A DNA stretch of 64,000 nucleotides, from the NCBI RefSeq assembly GCF_000018065.1, contig NC_009840.1, forward strand, positions 496,001 through 560,000, written 5' to 3'. Numbering within the stretch: position 1 is the stretch's first letter; every line of letters begins with the position of its first letter. The notes below the pieces were generated by a model. It made no database searches. It was not told where the DNA came from and was given only the letters and a program-made list of their open reading frames with translations. Shown here piece after piece: positions 59,111-64,000 of this stretch. This DNA is from Prochlorococcus marinus str. MIT 9215. Lineage in GTDB: Bacteria; Cyanobacteriota; Cyanobacteriia; PCC-6307; Cyanobiaceae. Both the position numbers and the translations under genes were made by a program.

Positions 59111-60526
59111 ATGAGTAAGAAGTATGATGCTGGGGTAAAGGAGTACAGAGATACCTACTGGACTCCAGAATATGTACCCCTAGACACCGATTTATTAGCC
59201 TGTTTCAAATGTACAGGTCAGGAAGGTGTTCCCAGAGAAGAAGTTGCAGCAGCTGTTGCCGCTGAATCTTCAACAGGTACTTGGTCAACAGTTTGGTCCG
59301 AGTTACTTACAGATTTAGAATTTTATAAAGGACGTTGTTATCGAATCGAAGACGTTCCTGGAGATCCTGAAGCTTTTTATGCTTTTATTGCATATCCTTT
59401 AGATCTTTTTGAAGAAGGTTCTATTACAAACGTATTAACATCTCTAGTAGGAAATGTTTTCGGATTTAAAGCTCTAAGACATCTACGTCTAGAAGATATT
59501 AGATTCCCAATCGCTTTCATCAAAACTTGTGGTGGTCCACCAAATGGAATCGTAGTTGAAAGAGATCGTTTAAACAAATATGGAAGACCTCTTCTTGGCT
59601 GTACCATTAAACCTAAATTAGGATTATCTGGTAAAAACTATGGTCGAGTTGTATATGAGTGTCTTAGAGGTGGTCTTGATTTAACTAAGGATGACGAGAA
59701 TATAAACTCTCAGCCATTCCAACGTTGGAGAGAAAGATTTGAGTTCGTTGCAGAAGCAGTTAAGCTTGCTCAGCAAGAAACTGGAGAAGTTAAAGGTCAC
59801 TACCTAAACTGTACTGCCAACACTCCTGAAGAACTTTATGAAAGAGCTGAATTTGCAAAAGAGCTAGATATGCCAATCATCATGCATGATTATATAACTG
59901 GCGGTTTTACTGCAAATACTGGATTAGCAAACTGGTGTCGTAAAAATGGCATGCTTCTGCATATTCATAGAGCGATGCATGCTGTTATTGATAGACATCC
60001 AAAACATGGTATCCATTTCAGGGTTCTAGCAAAATGCTTGAGACTCTCCGGAGGAGATCAATTACATACTGGAACTGTTGTTGGAAAACTAGAAGGTGAT
60101 CGTCAAACAACTCTTGGTTACATTGACAACTTAAGAGAGTCATTTGTTCCCGAAGATAGATCAAGAGGTAACTTCTTTGATCAAGATTGGGGTTCGATGC
60201 CAGGAGTATTTGCTGTCGCATCAGGTGGTATTCACGTATGGCATATGCCTGCACTACTAGCGATTTTTGGAGATGACTCTTGTCTTCAGTTTGGTGGTGG
60301 AACTCATGGTCATCCATGGGGTTCAGCTGCTGGAGCTGCAGCCAACAGAGTTGCTTTAGAAGCTTGTGTGAAAGCACGTAATGCCGGTCGCGAAATCGAA
60401 AAAGAGAGTAGAGACATTCTTATGGAAGCTGCTAAACACAGTCCTGAATTAGCTATCGCTCTCGAAACTTGGAAGGAAATTAAGTTTGAATTTGATACCG
60501 TCGACAAACTAGACGTTCAAGGTTAA
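59111..60526 (+). CDS. rbcL: RuBisCO large subunit, form IA
   Basis: RbcL fixes CO2 on ribulose bisphosphate inside the carboxysome. The 471-residue product has the active-site segments [18 protein letters not shown] and [17 protein letters not shown]; the carbamylated Lys is Lys193. [17 protein letters not shown] (loop 6 is nearby) and [13 protein letters not shown] are also present. The short N terminus ([20 protein letters not shown]) is of the proteobacterial-like form IA, which goes with alpha-carboxysomes. It lies between csoS1 and rbcS, with hairpins at both ends. Confidence 0.98.
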
Positions 60527-60540
60527 ACCAGATTTCAAAA

Positions 60541-60565
60541 TTGAGGAGATTATTCTTCTCCTCAA
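60541..60565 (+). promoter_or_regulatory. Strong hairpin between rbcL and rbcS
   Basis: TTGAGGAGA (60541-60549) and TCTCCTCAA (60557-60565) are perfect nine-base arms with a seven-base loop, fourteen bases after the rbcL stop. It has no T tail and probably acts in mRNA processing or stability. Its left arm contains GAGGAGA, which would be hidden in the stem. Confidence 0.6.
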
Positions 60566-60577
60566 ACTTCTAAAAAT

Positions 60578-60593
60578 CTCGTTCTATTACGAG
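60578..60593 (+). promoter_or_regulatory. Second small hairpin between rbcL and rbcS
   Basis: CTCGT (60578-60582) and ACGAG (60589-60593) form a five-base stem with a six-base loop, 26 bases before the rbcS start. Together with the larger hairpin it makes this 93-base spacer mostly structured. Confidence 0.4.
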
Positions 60594-60619
60594 TAATTTC
60601 ATTCACATTTAAATTAATT

Positions 60620-60961
60620 ATGCCTTTCCAGAGCACAGTAGGCGACTATCAAACAGTTGCAACCCTGGAAACATTCGGTTTCTTACCACCGATGACCCAG
60701 GAGGAAATATACGACCAAATTGCATACATAATTGCTCAAGGCTGGAGTCCTGTTATTGAGCATGTTCACCCTAGTGGAAGTATGCAAACTTATTGGTCTT
60801 ATTGGAAGCTCCCATTCTTTGGGGAAAAAGATCTTAACTTGGTTGTAAGTGAATTAGAGGCATGTCATAGAGCATACCCTGATCATCATGTAAGAATCAT
60901 CGGATACGATGCTTACACTCAAAGCCAAGGAACAGCTTTTGTAGTTTTCCAGGGACGTTAA
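60620..60961 (+). CDS. rbcS: RuBisCO small subunit
   Basis: RbcS caps the RbcL octamer to give the L8S8 enzyme. The 113-residue product starts MPFQSTVGDYQTVATLETFG and has YWTYWKLP-like SYWKLPFFGEK and HHVRIIGYDAYTQSQGTAFV. The short length and absence of the long betaA-betaB insertion fit form IA. It is followed by a terminator-like hairpin before csoS2. Confidence 0.98.
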   Translation: MPFQSTVGDYQTVATLETFGFLPPMTQEEIYDQIAYIIAQGWSPVIEHVHPSGSMQTYWSYWKLPFFGEKDLNLVVSELEACHRAYPDHHVRIIGYDAYTQSQGTAFVVFQGR

Positions 60962-60963
60962 AT

Positions 60964-60976
60964 CTACTTTAAGTAG
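60964..60976 (+). promoter_or_regulatory. Small hairpin after rbcS
   Basis: CTACT (60964-60968) and AGTAG (60972-60976) form a five-base stem with a three-base loop, two bases after the rbcS stop and just ahead of the terminator-like hairpin. Confidence 0.35.
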
Positions 60977-60983
60977 TAAATAT

Positions 60984-61016
60984 CTTTCTCCAAAAATTTT
61001 TTGGAGAAAGTTTTTT
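60984..61016 (+). terminator. Terminator-like hairpin between rbcS and csoS2
   Basis: CTTTCTCCAAAAA (60984-60996) and TTTTTGGAGAAAG (60998-61010) are perfect 13-base arms, followed at once by six T (61011-61016). This is the best rho-independent terminator I see in the window, yet it lies inside the operon, 26 bases before the csoS2 start. Partial termination here would lower csoS2 and csoS3 relative to csoS1-rbcL-rbcS. Confidence 0.7.
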
Positions 61017-61041
61017 CACAAGAGTTTCACATTTGAAGATT

Positions 61042-63339
61042 ATGTCAAAAAAAACCAGTAGAGAGATTGCACTTGAAAGAAGAAAGGCGATGAGTGATAG
61101 CGGTAAAAAAGCGGCTGCTTATTCTTCAACTACCAAAGATAGAGTTCGATCTTCTCAAGATATACATATTTCTGGGACTCAGTCTTCTCTTGACAATCAA
61201 AATATTTCTAAACCAGTTACAAAACATATCCCAAAAACAAAGGTAAACAGAAAGTCTTCTTCAACAACTTTATCTAGTAAAGAGTTAGTAATAGAGAGAA
61301 GAAAAGCAATGTCTACCCATGGCAAATCAGCTATAACTTCATCCGATAGAACTCGTACTGATGTTAAAAAAGAAAGTCCTGTAGATACAGTTAAATCAAC
61401 CATAAGTAAAAATCAAGAAAATCAAGATTTAACTAGTACAGAATCTAATTCCTTAAAACCCAAGTTTAAAAGAAGAATTAATCAAAAGAGAAAGCCTATT
61501 ACAAATACAAGTAGAGATATTGTTTTAGCGAGAAGAGAAGCTCAATCTAAGCATGGTAAATCAGCAACTAAACAAAATACCAGTGCCGCTTCGTTAGCTA
61601 GAAGGGGAGACCCAGATTTAAGTAGTAGAGAAATTTCTCAGAGAGTGAGAGAACTAAGAAGTAAAACTGGTGCCACAGGTAAAAAAGGTAATGGGAAATG
61701 TAGACCATGTGGTCCAAATAAAAATGGTGCCAAACAAAATATTGCTGATGCTAGTTGGAAAGTTGGCAAAAGTGAAACTGATTCAGGTCAAATAGTTACT
61801 GGAACACAAGCGAATAGATCTGTAAAAACTACAGGTAATGAGGCAAGTACATGCAGAACTGTCACTGGTACCCAATATATGGGAACAGAAGTTGTTGATC
61901 AATTTTGTCAAGATAGACCAAGTTATAAACAACCACTTAGATCTACTGTTACCTCTACAACATCAGGTAATAAAGTAACTGGAAATGAAGTTGGTAGATC
62001 TGAGAGGGTCACAGGGGATGAGCCTGGGACTTGTAAAAACCCTACAGGTACTGAATATGTATCTGCTAATCAATCACAGAAGTATTGTGGTGATGTTCCA
62101 AAAAATCCTTCAAAGGTTAAACACAGTACTACAACCGATGGATTAAAGGTATCTGGATCACTTCCTGGCAGATCAATCCTAGTTACTGGAGACGAATCTG
62201 GTTCTGGACATCAGTTAACTGGAGATCAATATCTTGGCTCTGAGCCAAATCCAAAAGGTAAAGCATTTGAAAAAGTAGGTAGTTACGAAACTCTTAATGG
62301 GAATAATGTAACTGGTACAGGTGTAGGAAGATCAGACCATATGACGGGCAATGAACATGGGAGTTGCAAGAATGTAACTGGTGATGAGTACATAGGCTCT
62401 CAACAATATGAGAAGTTTTGCGGTTCAAAACCAAAACCAGAAGCTAGAAAAGTAGGTTTAAGCCTTTCTTCAAAGTCCAATTTAATCAGCGGGACTATGA
62501 CAGGAAGATCAAAAATAGTAACTGGGGATGAACCTGGTTCATGCAAAGTGCTAACAGGAACACCATACGCAGGCTTAGATCAGATTAATGATAATTGTAG
62601 TACCGAGATTTCAGAAGATATGAAATCCCGATCAACAGTTAATTCTGGAAATAATTCAAATGCCAGACTTACAGGACAACAACCTGGAATTGGTGGAGTA
62701 ATGACAGGTGCTAGGAAAGGTGCTTGTAAAAACCTAACAGGGACTCCTTATGTTGGAGGAGATCAGTTCTCAGAAGCATGTGATAATCCTCCAAATGATA
62801 CTGCTTATGCGAATCAAGAAAAGTCAGCAGGTAATTCTTGGAATGAATTCTCTGTTAAATCACCATCAAGAGACAAATATTCTGAAAACAATACTCAAGG
62901 AGTCACTGGTAATGAATATGAAAATGGTTCAAAGGTAACTGGACCTTTTGACATGGCAGTTGATAAGGTTACTGGCACTGAAAAATTTAGATTTGAACCG
63001 AATAAAAATATTACTTATAAACAAAAAATGGAAATTGAAGAGGCAGACCGTGCTGCAAAGACACCAGAAAAAAGAGTCGCATCAAGGATTACTGGTGAAG
63101 GACAATCAGTAGGAAACGTAACTGGTGATGATTGGGATCGCGGCGATAAGGTAACAGGTACAGAGGGAGCTTCTTCTAGAAAACGAAATCCATCAAGAGC
63201 AGGATTTATGAGCGCAATGCCCCCTATGGAAGTTAAAAGAAATGAGGAAACAGAAAAACCAGATTTCTTGATAACTGGATCTAGTGGAAATACTCGTGAA
63301 GGACAACTTGTTACCTTTTCAGGTGGTGCAAGAGGTTAA
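61042..63339 (+). CDS. csoS2: Carboxysome assembly scaffold CsoS2
   Basis: CsoS2 is a largely disordered protein that links RuBisCO to the shell. From the ATG at 61042 it has 765 residues; a TTG nine bases upstream is less likely. The N-terminal region has RuBisCO-binding repeats such as REIALERRKAMSDSGKKA, KELVIERRKAMSTHGKSA, RDIVLARREAQSKHGKSA and a diverged REISQRVRELRSKTGA. The middle has about six repeats with VTGT/VTGD/VTGN triplets and regularly spaced Cys (VTGDEPGTCKNPTGTEY, MTGNEHGSCKNVTGDEY). The C-terminal region ends with LITGSSGNTREGQLVTF, the conserved shell-binding tail. It is the full-length form. Confidence 0.97.
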   Translation: MSKKTSREIALERRKAMSDSGKKAAAYSSTTKDRVRSSQDIHISGTQSSLDNQNISKPVTKHIPKTKVNRKSSSTTLSSKELVIERRKAMSTHGKSAITSSDRTRTDVKKESPVDTVKSTISKNQENQDLTSTESNSLKPKFKRRINQKRKPITNTSRDIVLARREAQSKHGKSATKQNTSAASLARRGDPDLSSREISQRVRELRSKTGATGKKGNGKCRPCGPNKNGAKQNIADASWKVGKSETDSGQIVTGTQANRSVKTTGNEASTCRTVTGTQYMGTEVVDQFCQDRPSYKQPLRSTVTSTTSGNKVTGNEVGRSERVTGDEPGTCKNPTGTEYVSANQSQKYCGDVPKNPSKVKHSTTTDGLKVSGSLPGRSILVTGDESGSGHQLTGDQYLGSEPNPKGKAFEKVGSYETLNGNNVTGTGVGRSDHMTGNEHGSCKNVTGDEYIGSQQYEKFCGSKPKPEARKVGLSLSSKSNLISGTMTGRSKIVTGDEPGSCKVLTGTPYAGLDQINDNCSTEISEDMKSRSTVNSGNNSNARLTGQQPGIGGVMTGARKGACKNLTGTPYVGGDQFSEACDNPPNDTAYANQEKSAGNSWNEFSVKSPSRDKYSENNTQGVTGNEYENGSKVTGPFDMAVDKVTGTEKFRFEPNKNITYKQKMEIEEADRAAKTPEKRVASRITGEGQSVGNVTGDDWDRGDKVTGTEGASSRKRNPSRAGFMSAMPPMEVKRNEETEKPDFLITGSSGNTREGQLVTFSGGARG

Positions 63340-63346
63340 GTAAATA

Positions 63347-64000
63347 ATGCCTTTAAGAGGACTGGCTAAAGCCAAGAACTTCACTTTGGGGCCAACAGCT
63401 CCAATGAAAACTTTTACTGAAAATATCCATATACAAACTAAAGAATCAAATAATTCCCGAAATTTTGGAAAGTCTCATAAATTATCCAATAATATCCAAA
63501 ATGAAAATTTATTTAGGTATGAAAGCAAAATAAAAAGTGATTTTGACGAAATTGTTCCAACTCTCAAGGAAATTGCTCGAATTCAACATCACGAAGATTT
63601 TATAAATAAGGCTCAAAAATTATCAAGAAAAAATTTGGGAATAGATTTACCCCTACATGTATTAGATAAATCTTGGGTTAAACCTCTTGATATGAGAGCT
63701 TTATATGCATGGTGTGCTTTCAAACAGCATGAGAAACTTAGCGACAATTTTTTTAACAATGATCCACTTGAAGGTGCTGCTGGAAGCAGGGACGCGGAAG
63801 ACTTTGAAAAATTTCTCTTAGATTGTGGAATACATTTACTCGATATAACTCCTTGTTCAGATGGGAGATTAGCTCATTCAGTTGCTTATGTAATGAGAAT
63901 ACCTTTTAGTTCAGTAAGAAGAAGATCCCATGCTGGAGCACTGTTTGATATTGAAAATACCGTTAATCGATGGGTAAAAACTGAACATAAAAGATATAGA
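63347..64000 (+). CDS. csoS3: Carboxysomal carbonic anhydrase CsoS3 (CsoSCA), cut by window end
   Basis: CsoSCA turns bicarbonate into CO2 inside the carboxysome. The first 218 codons are present, from the ATG seven bases after the csoS2 stop, beginning MPLRGLAKAKNFTLGPTAP. After a weakly conserved N-terminal domain the catalytic domain starts, with CSDGRLAHSVAYVMRIPF holding the first zinc ligand (Cys170) and the Asp-Arg pair of beta-type carbonic anhydrases. The remaining zinc ligands lie beyond the window. Confidence 0.95.
   Translation, partial: MPLRGLAKAKNFTLGPTAPMKTFTENIHIQTKESNNSRNFGKSHKLSNNIQNENLFRYESKIKSDFDEIVPTLKEIARIQHHEDFINKAQKLSRKNLGIDLPLHVLDKSWVKPLDMRALYAWCAFKQHEKLSDNFFNNDPLEGAAGSRDAEDFEKFLLDCGIHLLDITPCSDGRLAHSVAYVMRIPFSSVRRRSHAGALFDIENTVNRWVKTEHKRYR

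Noticed and set aside
61042-63339. Programmed frameshift giving a short CsoS2A form, as in Halothiobacillus
   Set aside because: I saw no convincing slippery heptamer followed by a strong hairpin in the middle-to-C-terminal region; the single long frame is sufficient.

Overview
The window is a stretch of chromosome from a marine picocyanobacterium, almost certainly a high-light-adapted Prochlorococcus. The evidence is a very AT-rich base composition, very short intergenic gaps, oxygenic-photosynthesis genes (psb27, psaM, por, chlL/N/B) and an alpha-type carboxysome operon with form IA RuBisCO. The gene order, as far as I remember it, matches the core genome of strains such as MED4. I do not assign a strain. 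I see no tRNA, rRNA, CRISPR array, insertion sequence or prophage; the one tyrosine recombinase sits in core gene context.

Left part (1-25.5 kb): housekeeping genes in short runs on both strands. They are xthA (cut by the window edge), larC with an overlapping membrane protein, an orphan two-domain iron permease, a His-rich COG0523 GTPase, phhB, a YjbQ-family protein, an M32 carboxypeptidase, ppa, hemC, the main sigma factor rpoD, priA, argB, ssb, cobK, cutA, a PfkB kinase, purA, psb27 and proS. A compact run of small genes follows, including a second, catalytically altered pyrophosphatase paralogue, an Spx/ArsC-like protein and lepB.

Middle (25.5-43.5 kb): a double phosphoglycerate-mutase protein, a CPBP protease, an FtsL-like small protein translationally coupled to ftsI, and tal. 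A minus-strand group (GG-reductase-like, frr, pyrH, cobO, tyrosine recombinase) is followed by hemH (with a C-terminal chlorophyll-binding-type helix), ilvB, a degenerate nuclease-like secreted protein, a YfiH-family gene without a normal start codon, a Tab2/Atab2 homologue, an S1-domain protein and a creatininase-family protein.

Right part (43.5-64 kb): the alkane module ado-aar is followed directly by accA and an SDR gene, then folE, trpF, an M50 protease, a lipoate-ligase-like gene, psaM and a small TM/coiled-coil protein. Both protochlorophyllide reductases come next: light-dependent por converges on the light-independent chlN-chlB-chlL set. The carboxysome locus closes the window: csoS1D, rdgB on the other strand, then csoS1-rbcL-rbcS-csoS2-csoS3 (csoS3 cut by the window end). 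Every junction from csoS1 to csoS2 carries a strong inverted repeat, probably tuning the very unequal amounts of shell, RuBisCO and scaffold made from one operon. A GC-rich, structured segment upstream of csoS1 is the best candidate for an unannotated RNA.
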